From Martinezella lusitana (GTDB lineage Bacteria > Pseudomonadota > Alphaproteobacteria > Rhizobiales > Rhizobiaceae), in NCBI RefSeq assembly GCF_900094565.1, contig NZ_FMAF01000006.1, positions 183,422 through 247,421 of the forward strand: 64,000 nt of DNA. Direction: 5' to 3'. Position 1 is the stretch's first letter. Each line of letters starts with the position of its first letter. A program made the translations under genes and the position numbers. Below are positions 1-7,679 of the stretch, piece by piece. The notes under the pieces were generated by a model, which was not told where the DNA came from, did not search any database, and saw only the letters and a list, made by a program, of their open reading frames with translations.

Positions 1-779
1 CGATAGAATTCGTAGAAATTCGGATCGCGCGACGAGGCATCGGCGAAGATGCCGTTGCGCTCGGCTTCACCCTGACCACGCAGGACTTCCGAATCCTTCT
101 GCGCATCCGCGATAAGCTCGACGACCTGACGGTCCGCGATCGCGCGGCGGCGCTGGCCTTCTTCGTTACCCCGTGCGCGGAGGAGCTCGGCTTCCGCCAA
201 ACGCTCGGCCTTCATACGATCGTAAGTATTCTGCGACACTTCCTGAGACAGGTCAGTGCGGCGGATGCGGACATCCTCGATGTTGAGACCAAGCGTCTCG
301 GCATCGCGGCGCAGATCGTCGCGCACTTCGGTCATCATCGACGCGCGTTCGTTGGAAAGCGCCGCTTCGAAGTTGCGCAGACCGTAGACACGACGCAGCG
401 AGGCGTCGAGGCGGGTTCTGAGACGGGATTCCGCCGCATCACGATCGCCCGACACCGCCTCGCGGAACTTGCGAGCATCGGTGATCTTGTAGACCACGAA
501 AGCATCGACCTCGTAGAACTTGCCGCCCGACACCTGGACGCGGATATTGTCCAGATCGAAACGGAGTTCCTGCAGCTGTATGTATTGAACGCGGTCAGCA
601 TCCATGAAGGCGAAGGGCAGCTTGAAGTAGAGCCCCGGCTCCGCCTTGACTGCGCGGATCTGGCCGAAACGCAGGACGATAGCCTGCTCCCGGGCATTGA
701 CCACGAACACCGACGAATAAACGAGCAGCAGCAGCACCGCGAGCGCGATGAGAATGGTTGGTAAACGGCTGGACGTCAT
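1..779 (-). CDS. hflC: HflC, SPFH-domain modulator of FtsH (3' end outside window)
   Basis: Partner of HflK in the inner-membrane HflKC complex, which surrounds and modulates the FtsH protease. The reverse strand reads from the ATG at 779 without a stop to the window edge, giving about 259 residues of a protein usually near 300-330, so the C-terminus is missing. One N-terminal membrane segment lies at about residues 7-27 (LIALAVLLLLVYSSVFVV). It is followed by an SPFH/Band-7 domain with the typical start NAREQAIVLRFG and an Arg/Glu/Ala-rich helical part (RMKAERLAEAELLRARG). The ATG overlaps the hflK stop by one base (TAATG), so the pair is translationally coupled. Seen: reading frame and motifs. 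Known: the complex and its role. Confidence 0.95.
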   Translation of the reverse strand, partial: MTSSRLPTILIALAVLLLLVYSSVFVVNAREQAIVLRFGQIRAVKAEPGLYFKLPFAFMDADRVQYIQLQELRFDLDNIRVQVSGGKFYEVDAFVVYKITDARKFREAVSGDRDAAESRLRTRLDASLRRVYGLRNFEAALSNERASMMTEVRDDLRRDAETLGLNIEDVRIRRTDLSQEVSQNTYDRMKAERLAEAELLRARGNEEGQRRRAIADRQVVELIADAQKDSEVLRGQGEAERNGIFADASSRDPNFYEFY

Positions 780-1906
780 TATTTGGCCTCCGGCTGAGCT
801 GCAGTGGCGGGCTTGCCCGCCCGCGTCGCGGGCTGCTTGCCGATGTCGTTCAGCGGCAGATAGGGCACGACGCCCTGCTTGTCGTCGATGATGACACTGT
901 TGGAATTGCCGATAACGGTCTCCATGGTTTCAAGGAACAGCCGCTTGCGGGTGACTTCCGGTGCCTTGATGTACTCGTCGTAGATCGAGATGAAGCGCTG
1001 CGCCTCACCCTGAGCTTCCTTTACGACACGATCCTTGTAGGCAGCCGCTTCTTCGCGGATCTGAGCCGCGCGACCGCGGGCCTGACCGAGCTGCTGGTTG
1101 GCGTATTGATTGGCCTCTTCAACCTGCTGGTCTTCGTTCTGCTCGGCGCGCTGTACTTCTTCGAACGCATCGGCCACTTCGCGCGGCGGTGCTACATCCT
1201 CGATCGGCACGGCAGTAATGGCGATGCCGGCGCCGTAGCGGTCCAGCGTATCCTGGATGATGGCCCTCACCTGAACGGCGATTTCCTGGCGGTTATCGCG
1301 ATAGATGTCCTGGGCGGGACGGCGGCCGACGACTTCGCGCATGGCGCTTTCTGCAACCTGCTGCAGCGTTTCGTCGGGACTTTCGAGATTGAAGAGATAG
1401 GATTGCGGATTGGTTACCACAAAGAGAACCGAGAATTGGACGTTGACGATGTTCTGATCGCCCGTCAGCATCAGGCCGGCAGTCGAACCGGCGGCCGAGC
1501 GACCGCCGATATTGCGCTGCTGTTCCGTGACCTTCACGAACTCAACGCGATCCATCGGCCAGAAATGGAAATGCAGGCCGGGCATCGAGACTTCCGTGTT
1601 CGGCTTGCCGAAACGCAGTTCCACACCGCGCTCATCCGGCTGCACCGTATAGACGCACTGAATCAGCCAGAAAACACCGATAACCGCAGCGATGATAAGA
1701 AAGACGCCCGCATTGAAGCCACCAGGGATAAAGCCTTTCAACCGGTCCTGGCCGCGGCGAATAATATCCTCGAGATCCGGAGGCCCTCCGTTGCCGCTTC
1801 CCCGCGGCCGGTTCGGTCCTTGCCCCCAAGGTCCCTGATTATTTCCACCGCCGCCGCCGCCGCCCCACGGGCCACCGCCGCCGCCATTCTGATTGCTCCA
1901 AGGCAT
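779..1906 (-). CDS. hflK: HflK, SPFH-domain modulator of FtsH
   Basis: Inner-membrane SPFH protein that pairs with HflC to regulate FtsH. The 375-residue protein starts with an unusually Gly/Trp/Asn-rich stretch (residues 1-45, several runs of 5-7 Gly), typical of HflK. A membrane helix follows at about 67-86 (GVFLIIAAVIGVFWLIQ), then the SPFH domain and a helical Glu/Gln/Ala-rich region. The frame stays open 24 codons further upstream, but the ATG at 1906 is preceded by AAAGAGG at good spacing and begins the recognisable family N-terminus. It lies directly upstream of hflC on the same strand, with a one-base overlap. Confidence 0.95.
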   Translation of the reverse strand: MPWSNQNGGGGGPWGGGGGGGNNQGPWGQGPNRPRGSGNGGPPDLEDIIRRGQDRLKGFIPGGFNAGVFLIIAAVIGVFWLIQCVYTVQPDERGVELRFGKPNTEVSMPGLHFHFWPMDRVEFVKVTEQQRNIGGRSAAGSTAGLMLTGDQNIVNVQFSVLFVVTNPQSYLFNLESPDETLQQVAESAMREVVGRRPAQDIYRDNRQEIAVQVRAIIQDTLDRYGAGIAITAVPIEDVAPPREVADAFEEVQRAEQNEDQQVEEANQYANQQLGQARGRAAQIREEAAAYKDRVVKEAQGEAQRFISIYDEYIKAPEVTRKRLFLETMETVIGNSNSVIIDDKQGVVPYLPLNDIGKQPATRAGKPATAAQPEAK

Positions 1907-2069
1907 CAAAACCTCTTTGTTTGTTGACTCCCAGCACCGCGCCGAACCCGCAAAATTAGCAGGCCGCAGCGATTGCATCCCGTTATAGGTATCGACGCAC
2001 CTGCTTTCAACGCAACTTCAGGAAGTTCGGCGGATTAACTGGAAAATATTTGAATTTTCAGGGCAGCCC

Positions 2070-2588
2070 TTATGCATTTCGCCTAAAATAACTGACGAAA
2101 CGCGTCGGATAGGTGTCCTTCTCGCCGGCGGGCACGGCAAGCTCGCTGTCGACCTGCCAAAGGGCGGGATCGATGGCCGGGAAGGAGGTGTCGCCATCCA
2201 CCTCCGCCTCGACATGCGTGATGAGCAACCGGTCGGCCAGACCGATCGCCTGCCGATAGATCTCGCCACCGCCCAGAATGCAGATCTCGTCGACGCCGCT
2301 CTCGGTCGCAAGGCGGGACGCGGCATCGATGGCTTCGCTCAGCGAATGCACCACCGTTACGCCTTCGGGCGAAAAGCTTTCATCGCGAGTGATGATGATG
2401 TTCGGCCGGCCGGGCAGCGGCTTGCCGATCGACTGGAATGTCTTGCGTCCCATGATGACGGGTTTTCCGAGGGTCATCGCCTTGAAGCGCTTGAGGTCGG
2501 ACGACTGTCGCCAGGGCATGTCGCCGTCACGCCCGATAATGCCATTGCGCGAAACGGCAACGACGATGGTCTTGATCGGCTGGGTCAT
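2070..2588 (-). CDS. folA: Dihydrofolate reductase
   Basis: Reduces dihydrofolate to tetrahydrofolate with NADPH, which replaces the folate consumed by thymidylate synthase (thyA lies about 3 kb away on the same strand). 172 residues, close to the usual 160-170. Visible family features are the N-terminal strand IKTIVVAVSRNGIIG, the DMPW loop at residues 23-26, an acidic active-site residue near 31, GRKTFQSIG, and the cofactor-binding segment ICILGGGEIY. The start is the ATG at 2588, preceded by GAGGGAGGAAGC. A longer frame upstream exists but has no family similarity that I can see. hflK starts about 160 bp downstream. Confidence 0.95.
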   Translation of the reverse strand: MTQPIKTIVVAVSRNGIIGRDGDMPWRQSSDLKRFKAMTLGKPVIMGRKTFQSIGKPLPGRPNIIITRDESFSPEGVTVVHSLSEAIDAASRLATESGVDEICILGGGEIYRQAIGLADRLLITHVEAEVDGDTSFPAIDPALWQVDSELAVPAGEKDTYPTRFVSYFRRNA

Positions 2589-2693
2589 GCTTCCTCCCTC
2601 AAACAACGTCACCATCGCCATAGGCGAGTCGGCCTCATGATTCCATTGCATGATAGCGCTGACAGACCTTGGAAAGCACCCACCCGCCTGCAA

Positions 2694-3530
2694 TCAACCG
2701 CCATTGTTGAGTTTATCGAGCTGTCCGGCCAGCACGCCGCCATCCTCGCGATCATCCGCCATCTTGCGGTAAAGACCGGCCATGCCTTTGAATATCAGCG
2801 CGGCGGGATCATCTTCGCCGAGGAAATCCGAGATCTCCTCCATCTCCGCGACCCAGCGATAGGCTTTCGGATACATGTCTGGGATGCCCTGCACAAATTT
2901 CGCATCGAGATCCGGCAGGCTTTCCTGGAGCTCGCGTTTCAGGGCCTCATCCGCTCCGGAGCGGATGGCGGCGAGCAGCATGGCGGTCCCAAGGCCCGTC
3001 ACGCCCTTGTTGATGCCGGCATAGCACATCTTCAGCGCCGATGCGGCGCCGATCGGCCCATCGATGCGGCGCACCTGAAGCCCGCGTTCGGCCAGCATGG
3101 CGCTGCTGTTGGCCGCATCTCCGCTGACATAAAGCTTGGGTCCCTTCTGGCCGGGCTTCGGCGGGCCGCCGATGATGGAACCATCGAGAACCACGCCGCA
3201 ATCGCTGGCAAAGATCGAGGCGACCTGCACCATCGTCTGCGGCGAAATCGCATTGCAATCCATGAACGTCGTCTTCGTGCCGCGTCGACGCACGGCTGCT
3301 GCGATCTGCTCGGCCACGCCGATGGCGGCGGCGGGTGGAACGATGGAAAGGATGAGGCCGGCTCCGGCGATAGCGTCCAGCCCGACAACCTCCATGCCCG
3401 CAGACTTCGCTCGATCGATCGTTGTCGCCGAACGGCCTTCGAGATAGGTCAGCACCTTCGCGCCATTCTCGACCAAACGCATCGCAATGGCGCTGCCCAT
3501 CGCGCCGGCTCCGATGACTGCGATATCCAC
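2694..3530 (-). CDS. NAD(P)-binding dehydrogenase, 6-phosphogluconate/3-hydroxyisobutyrate dehydrogenase-like (DUF1932 type)
   Basis: 278-residue soluble protein with an N-terminal Rossmann fold: the dinucleotide-binding glycine motif is GAGAMG at residues 7-12, in the context MDIAVIGAGAMGSAIA. The middle carries GGPPKPG and the C-terminal half (GAASALKMCYAGINKG onward) resembles the DUF1932 domain found C-terminal to NAD-binding domains of 6-phosphogluconate-dehydrogenase relatives. The substrate is unknown; beta-hydroxyacid oxidation is the family default. The gene ends just over 100 bp upstream of folA on the same strand, so it may share a transcript. The start at 3530 fits the family N-terminus. 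Confidence 0.8.
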   Translation of the reverse strand: MDIAVIGAGAMGSAIAMRLVENGAKVLTYLEGRSATTIDRAKSAGMEVVGLDAIAGAGLILSIVPPAAAIGVAEQIAAAVRRRGTKTTFMDCNAISPQTMVQVASIFASDCGVVLDGSIIGGPPKPGQKGPKLYVSGDAANSSAMLAERGLQVRRIDGPIGAASALKMCYAGINKGVTGLGTAMLLAAIRSGADEALKRELQESLPDLDAKFVQGIPDMYPKAYRWVAEMEEISDFLGEDDPAALIFKGMAGLYRKMADDREDGGVLAGQLDKLNNGG

Positions 3531-4091
3531 GACCGATCTCCCTCTTCACGCAAGGACGACAACATAGCGCCTCACGATCAGGCCGACGAGCGGAATGCGG
3601 CGCGGTAACGATAAGTTTTGCCCATGGGCGATGGGCCAAAAAGCGATCGGCCAAGACATGCACCATAGCTTTTTCTTATAGGCTGCCGACCATTTCGAAT
3701 GGGCAATCGCCGCGCTTCCCGTCATCCATAGTCGCCGGTCAAGACCTATCAGGGCACGTCAAACACGGTACGGCACCGCATCCGGACCGAGCGGTCTCGA
3801 TGCGGTGTTGGCCGGAGATGGAGGAAAATGCTGACCCATTTATTTGATGCCTCGCCCACGGCATGCTGCTGTTCGTGCTCTCGTGTGGGCTGGCGGTGGG
3901 AGGGTCGTGCCGCACCCCGGCCCTCCTTGCAGGCCTTGTCTGCAATCCTCCCCACCGACTTTTCGCATCTGGAACCACCAGTCGCATGTCGACGATCGCA
4001 TTCATCGGCTTCCCCAAGACCTGTTTCTGCGCTTCGTCCGCGAAAGGGTGAACGCATCGCCGGAAGCAACTTAGCCGCCGCGACGCTTGCT
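3531..4091. other. Gene-poor 560-bp gap
   Basis: No reading frame here looks like a real protein. The frames that stay open on either strand have Arg/Ser/His-rich, shadow-like composition. The left part should hold the promoter for the dehydrogenase at 3530, and the right part the 3' end of the XRE regulator transcript. Local composition is patchy (AT-rich near 3660-3690, GC-rich elsewhere). A decayed gene or element is possible but I cannot identify one. Confidence 0.5.
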
Positions 4092-4658
4092 CTACGCGTT
4101 GCGGAGAACAAGAACGGCATAGATGCAGGGCCTGCCGCTCTCGTTCTTGAACACGCAATTCGTCGGCGGGCCGAGCTCGAGGCAATCGCCTGCCGACATC
4201 CGATGCCTTGCATCGCCTTCGAGAAAAATCAGCTCGCCCTCCAGCACCCAAATGAGCTGCCGCATGAAAGCATAGGCCGATGCCGGCATGGGAACATCGG
4301 CTCCCGCGGGCAATTCGATGCGAACCAGATCCAGCGGCAGGTCCGACTTCGGGGACACATGCCGCCGCTCGTAGCCGGTCTGCGGATCGACCCACACGGG
4401 CTGATCCTCCTTCTTCAGGAAACGGCCCTGCTGCATTTCAGCACGTGCCATCAATGTCGACATGCTCAGGCTGAAAGCACCCGACAGCTTGCCGAGCAGC
4501 GTTGCCGTCGGACTGCTCTCGCCACGCTCGATCTTGTGGATCATGGCGCGGGAAACGGCGGAACGTTCGGCAAGCTCTGTCAGCGACCAGCCGCGGCTCT
4601 CGCGTTCGATGCGAATGCGCGCACCGATGCGCTTGTCGATTTCATCAAGTTGAGACAT
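4092..4658 (-). CDS. XRE-family regulator with C-terminal cupin domain
   Basis: Small cytoplasmic transcription factor of 188 residues. An N-terminal helix-turn-helix of the XRE type spans about residues 9-62 (RIRIERESRGWSLTELAERS, then AVSRAMIHKIERGESSPTA). A cupin sensor domain follows at about 110-185 (ELPAGADVP, WVLEGELIFLEGDA, MSAGDCLELGPP). Proteins of this design usually repress or activate a neighbouring metabolic gene in response to a small ligand. I chose the ATG at 4658 (MSQLDEIDKRIG). A GTG 48 bases upstream is in frame but adds unrelated sequence. The palindrome TACTATAGTA sits 5 bases before the ATG and could be an autoregulatory operator. The divergent neighbour is an acetyltransferase. 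Confidence 0.88.
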   Translation of the reverse strand: MSQLDEIDKRIGARIRIERESRGWSLTELAERSAVSRAMIHKIERGESSPTATLLGKLSGAFSLSMSTLMARAEMQQGRFLKKEDQPVWVDPQTGYERRHVSPKSDLPLDLVRIELPAGADVPMPASAYAFMRQLIWVLEGELIFLEGDARHRMSAGDCLELGPPTNCVFKNESGRPCIYAVLVLRNA

Positions 4659-4663
4659 CGTTT

Positions 4664-4673
4664 TACTATAGTA
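4664..4673. promoter_or_regulatory. Palindrome TACTATAGTA in the XRE gene leader
   Basis: A perfect 10-bp palindrome immediately upstream of the XRE start codon, where a ribosome-binding site would be expected and none is obvious. Inference: an autoregulatory operator, with the overlapping ACTATAG possibly also acting as a -10 element for a leaderless or short-leader transcript. Confidence 0.4.
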
Positions 4674-4732
4674 GACTTTCCTGAGGATGGCAATATGGAA
4701 ATCCACAACGATTCCATAGCTAAATAATTGAT

Positions 4733-4747
4733 ATATTGACGCAATAT
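4733..4747. promoter_or_regulatory. Inverted repeat ATATTG-N3-CAATAT between divergent genes
   Basis: Perfect 6-bp arms with a 3-bp spacer, in an AT-rich stretch between the XRE-cupin regulator and the divergent acetyltransferase at 4900. The position suits an operator controlling one or both genes. It is not related in sequence to the palindrome at 4664-4673. Confidence 0.4.
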
Positions 4748-4899
4748 GTGAAAGTTAATTCATGCCTTAGGCCGTCCCGTTATCAGCTTGCTGGTTTTTA
4801 TGATAACATAGTGGACAAGCGCAGAAATCGGCGTATGACAGAGTGAAACGATCAATCACACCAGAATCCAATTTAGTGGATAGCTTCACGGAGCAATCG

Positions 4900-5427
4900 A
4901 TGCAAATTCGCGATGCCAATGACGAAGATGTCGCGGGAATAACCGCGATCTACAACGACGCCGTCGTCAACACAGCCGCGATCTGGAACGAGACACAGGT
5001 CGATGCGGACAATCGAAAGCGATGGCTGCAGGATCGGCGCAGGCTGGGCTATCCGGTGCTGGTCGCCATTGACGATCGCGGCGAAGTCGTCGGATATGCC
5101 TCATTCGGCGATTGGCGGGCCTTCGACGGCTATCGGCATACGGTCGAGCATTCCGTCTATGTCCGAAATGATCAATATCGAAGCGGAATCGGCAGGGCGT
5201 TGATGGTCGAGCTGATCGAGCGCGCCAAAACCATCGGAAAGCATGCGATGATCGCCGGCATCGAGGCCGGAAATGTCGCTTCGATCAGGCTCCATGAGAA
5301 GCTCGGCTTTCAGCAGGTCGGCTTTCTCCCGGAAGTCGGCACGAAATTCGGCCGATGGCTCGATCTGGCGTTCCTGCAACTGCTACTCGATCGGCGCACT
5401 GAGCCCGATTCCCCACCGACAGCCTGA
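4900..5427 (+). CDS. GNAT acetyltransferase, phosphinothricin-acetyltransferase-like
   Basis: 175-residue GNAT enzyme. It begins MQIRDANDEDVAGITAIYND, which is typical of the Pat/Bar/YncA group that acetylates glutamate analogues, methionine derivatives or L-amino-acid-like xenobiotics. The acetyl-CoA loop reads YRSGIGRALM (Q/RxxGxG/A type) and the C-terminal motif is NVASIRLHEKLGFQQVGF. The ATG at 4900 has GGAG eight bases upstream. A longer frame from 4843 lacks a clear ribosome-binding site. It is divergent from the XRE-cupin regulator, which is a plausible controller. The actual substrate is unknown. Confidence 0.88.
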   Translation: MQIRDANDEDVAGITAIYNDAVVNTAAIWNETQVDADNRKRWLQDRRRLGYPVLVAIDDRGEVVGYASFGDWRAFDGYRHTVEHSVYVRNDQYRSGIGRALMVELIERAKTIGKHAMIAGIEAGNVASIRLHEKLGFQQVGFLPEVGTKFGRWLDLAFLQLLLDRRTEPDSPPTA

Positions 5428-5506
5428 AAGCGCCGGGTACCATGGCAATCACGGCCGCAACGTTCGTTCCCTCGGGCTAATATTCGTTGCCCGGCCGAAA
5501 CGCCGC

Positions 5507-6427
5507 CTAGACGGCAACCTCAGCCGCAATCGCCGCGTGCGGCTCGTAGCCTACGACTTCGAAATCCTCGATGCGGTAGCCGTCTATGCTGTCGGGCCGA
5601 CGCAGCAAGCGCAGGGTCGGGAACGGCCTGGGTTCACGGCTCAACTGCTCGCGGATCGCATCCAGATGGTTGAGATAGAGGTGCACGTCGCCGCCCGACC
5701 AGACCAGTTCCCCCACGTCCATATCGACCTGCTGCGCAACCATGGCCAGCAAGGCCGCCTGCTGCGAGATATTGAAGGGGTTCCCCAGGAACAGATCGCA
5801 CGAGCGCTGGAAGACCATCAGGCTGAGGCGCGGACGCCGGCCTTCGGCGCCGGATATGTTCGACACATGGAACTGATAGACCATGTGGCAGGGATGCAGC
5901 GCCATGTCGGCCAATTCGCCGACATTCCACGCATGGAAGATCATCCGGCGGCTGCTGGGATTGGTTTTCAGGTCGTGAATGACCGATGCGAGCTGATCAT
6001 GCACCCGGCCCTCGGCATCGCGCCACTGGCGCCATTGCTTGCCATAGACCGGGCCGAGATCGCCCCACTCGAGCGCAAAAGCCTCGTCAGCCAGAATTCG
6101 CGCCTCGAAAGCGATCTGATCGATGTTCTCGCCGGTGGCCTTGCGATATTTCGCCAATGGCCAATCGGTCCAGATCCGCACGTTTTCCTTAAGGAGGTTG
6201 CGGATGTTCGTGTCACCCGTCAGGAACCAGAGCATTTCCTTGACGGCGAGCTTCCAGTAGACGCGCTTGGTCGTGAAGACCGGGAACTGCCCCTTCGAGA
6301 GATCGAAGCGCATCATCGCTCCGAGGCCGCTCAGGGTGCCGACGCCCGTTCTATCGATCCGGCGATCACCGTTATCGAGCAGGTGCGCCATCAGGTCGAG
6401 GTATTGATACTCCGGGTGGCGAACCAT
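5507..6427 (-). CDS. thyA: Thymidylate synthase
   Basis: Makes dTMP from dUMP using methylene-tetrahydrofolate; the dihydrofolate produced is recycled by FolA, encoded nearby. 306 residues. Visible are the N-terminal RTGVGTLSG, FPVFTTKRVYWKL, the catalytic Cys at about 180 in LHPCHMVYQFHV, and QRSCDLFLGNPFNI for dUMP binding. A roughly 25-residue stretch after NIDQIAFEARILADEAFALE makes it longer than the 264-residue E. coli enzyme, and such insertions occur in this family. The C-terminus ends in Val. The convergent acetyltransferase ends 80 bp away. Confidence 0.96.
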   Translation of the reverse strand: MVRHPEYQYLDLMAHLLDNGDRRIDRTGVGTLSGLGAMMRFDLSKGQFPVFTTKRVYWKLAVKEMLWFLTGDTNIRNLLKENVRIWTDWPLAKYRKATGENIDQIAFEARILADEAFALEWGDLGPVYGKQWRQWRDAEGRVHDQLASVIHDLKTNPSSRRMIFHAWNVGELADMALHPCHMVYQFHVSNISGAEGRRPRLSLMVFQRSCDLFLGNPFNISQQAALLAMVAQQVDMDVGELVWSGGDVHLYLNHLDAIREQLSREPRPFPTLRLLRRPDSIDGYRIEDFEVVGYEPHAAIAAEVAV

Positions 6428-6630
6428 CTTCAGCTCCGAAATCGCTCTTGAAGTTTTCCGGACAGCGCGAGTGCCGCCAGCGGCAGTTCGCCGCCGCGCC
6501 CGGCCGATTCCTTTTTCGCAATTCTAGTGACAAGCTGGTGGGAAACCAACCGCGGCTGACAATAATCTCACCGATTCTCTGCCTTCCTGTCGCAAACCGA
6601 TGTTTCAGCAAAGCATTTATGACAATTGCC

Positions 6631-6659
6631 CTTCCCTTCGCCCGCGGAAAACACTATAT
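6631..6659 (+). promoter_or_regulatory. Promoter of the tmRNA gene
   Basis: CTTCCC at 6631-6636 and CTATAT at 6654-6659 are separated by exactly 17 bp, a good match to the rhizobial housekeeping consensus CTTGAC-N17-CTATAT. The predicted transcription start near 6666 coincides with the first structured bases of the tmRNA precursor. Confidence 0.6.
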
Positions 6660-6665
6660 CAGCCA

Positions 6666-7005
6666 TGCCGGTCTTCGGGCCGGCTATGGCGATAAATGAG
6701 CGGTGTAATAAACCTATTGGACCCGGGGGCGGTACCCGGCGCCTCCACCAAAAACCGGCCGGCTAACTGGCGTCAGACCGGCTTTTGATGGGGGCGAAAC
6801 AGGATCGACAAGGGTGTAAAGATCGACTTTTTGCTCGGCATTGTACCGCCGTTATCGGGCTAAAATTGTAGTTGCAAACGACAACTATGCGGAAGCTCGT
6901 CTCGCTGCTTAATCGCGGTGTGACACTTCAAATAAAGTCCTAAGGGGTCGCACTCTTAGGCGGGGTTCGAAGGCACCTGGCAACAGAAGCCTTCACCTTA
7001 TCCTC
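6666..7005 (+). ncRNA. ssrA: Two-piece (circularly permuted) tmRNA
   Basis: Rescues stalled ribosomes and tags the nascent chain. The permuted order is clear. The acceptor piece comes first, with a T-arm-like hairpin CCGGG-N7-CCCGG and the 3' strand CGCCTCC followed by ACCA ending at 6750. An intervening segment of about 39 nt (6751-6789) precedes the coding piece, whose 5' strand GGGGGCG (6790-6796) pairs with the acceptor 3' strand over 7 bp, one of them a wobble. The segment after it (GAAACAGGATCGACAAGGG) matches conventional tmRNA 5' ends. The tag frame is 6874-6909 with TAA at 6910, reading ANDNYAEARLAA. The 3' end is approximate: the last clear hairpin is GAAGGC/GCCTTC at 6969-6994. The gene for SspB, the adaptor for tagged substrates, follows. 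Confidence 0.93.
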
Positions 7006-7117
7006 CAGTGCTATATTATATATGACGAGGCGATGACTCGCGCACGGGGCTTTCCCGTCGACGTTCGGCGTGGCATAAGCCTTACAAAAAGCATGGGCCA
7101 ACGAAAGACAGGAAAGC

Positions 7118-7624
7118 ATGGCGCAGGATCATATCCGCTACGACATTTTGGCACAGGACGCCCTGCGTGGAGTCATACGCAAGGTGTTGACCGAGGTTGG
7201 CGCCACCGGCCGTTTGCCCGGTGATCATCATTTCTTCATCACCTTTCTGACGGGCGCTCCCGGTGTGCGCATTTCGCAGCACCTGAAGTCGAAGTATCCA
7301 GAGCAGATGACCATCGTCATCCAGCATCAGTTCTGGGATATGAAAGTCACTGAGAGCCAGTTCGAGATCGGCCTGTCTTTCTCCGATGTCCCCGAAAAGC
7401 TGGTCATCCCCTTCAACGCGGTCCGCGGCTTCTACGATCCTTCCGTCAACTTCGAACTGGAGTTCGACGTGCCGTTGGCCGACGACGAGGAAATCACTTC
7501 CAGCGAGATCACCGCCTACCCCGTGACGGCCGAACACGCCGAAGAGCCGGCAGCGGCCAAGGACGGCGAGGAAAAGAAGCCTGGTTCCGTCGTCTCTCTC
7601 GACGCATTCCGCAAGAAGCAGTGA
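7118..7624 (+). CDS. sspB: SspB, ClpXP adaptor for ssrA-tagged proteins (alpha type)
   Basis: Delivers ssrA-tagged proteins to the ClpXP protease. 168 residues: a folded substrate-binding domain (start MAQDHIRYDILAQDALRGV; GRLPGDHHFFITF; SQHLKSKYPEQMTIVIQHQF) to about residue 125, then an acidic Ala/Glu-rich flexible linker, and a terminal ClpX-docking peptide ending VVSLDAFRKKQ at 158-168. This organisation matches alphaproteobacterial SspB. The start has AGGAAAG upstream. The gene lies just downstream of ssrA, which links tag and adaptor genetically. An AT-rich CTATATTATATAT at 7011-7023 may carry its own -10 element. Confidence 0.95.
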   Translation: MAQDHIRYDILAQDALRGVIRKVLTEVGATGRLPGDHHFFITFLTGAPGVRISQHLKSKYPEQMTIVIQHQFWDMKVTESQFEIGLSFSDVPEKLVIPFNAVRGFYDPSVNFELEFDVPLADDEEITSSEITAYPVTAEHAEEPAAAKDGEEKKPGSVVSLDAFRKKQ

Positions 7625-7631
7625 GCATGTC

Positions 7632-7654
7632 GGGGAAGCATCCGCTTCCCCTTT
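7632..7654 (+). terminator. Hairpin after sspB
   Basis: GGGGAAGC, a 4-base loop, GCTTCCCC, then TTT. The short T-run suggests a weak terminator or attenuator that would partly separate sspB from the DUF4169 gene. Confidence 0.5.
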
Positions 7655-7679
7655 CCACATCGGCAACGGGAAAAGATCG

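Noticed and set aside
2214..3608. 464-codon plus-strand frame opposite folA and the dehydrogenase
   Set aside because: It crosses two well-supported minus-strand genes and their gap; low-complexity His/Arg-rich translation.
3739..4395. Possible degraded protein on the minus strand beyond the XRE regulator
   Set aside because: The translation overlaps the regulator gene in another frame and shows only Arg/Ser/His-rich shadow composition.
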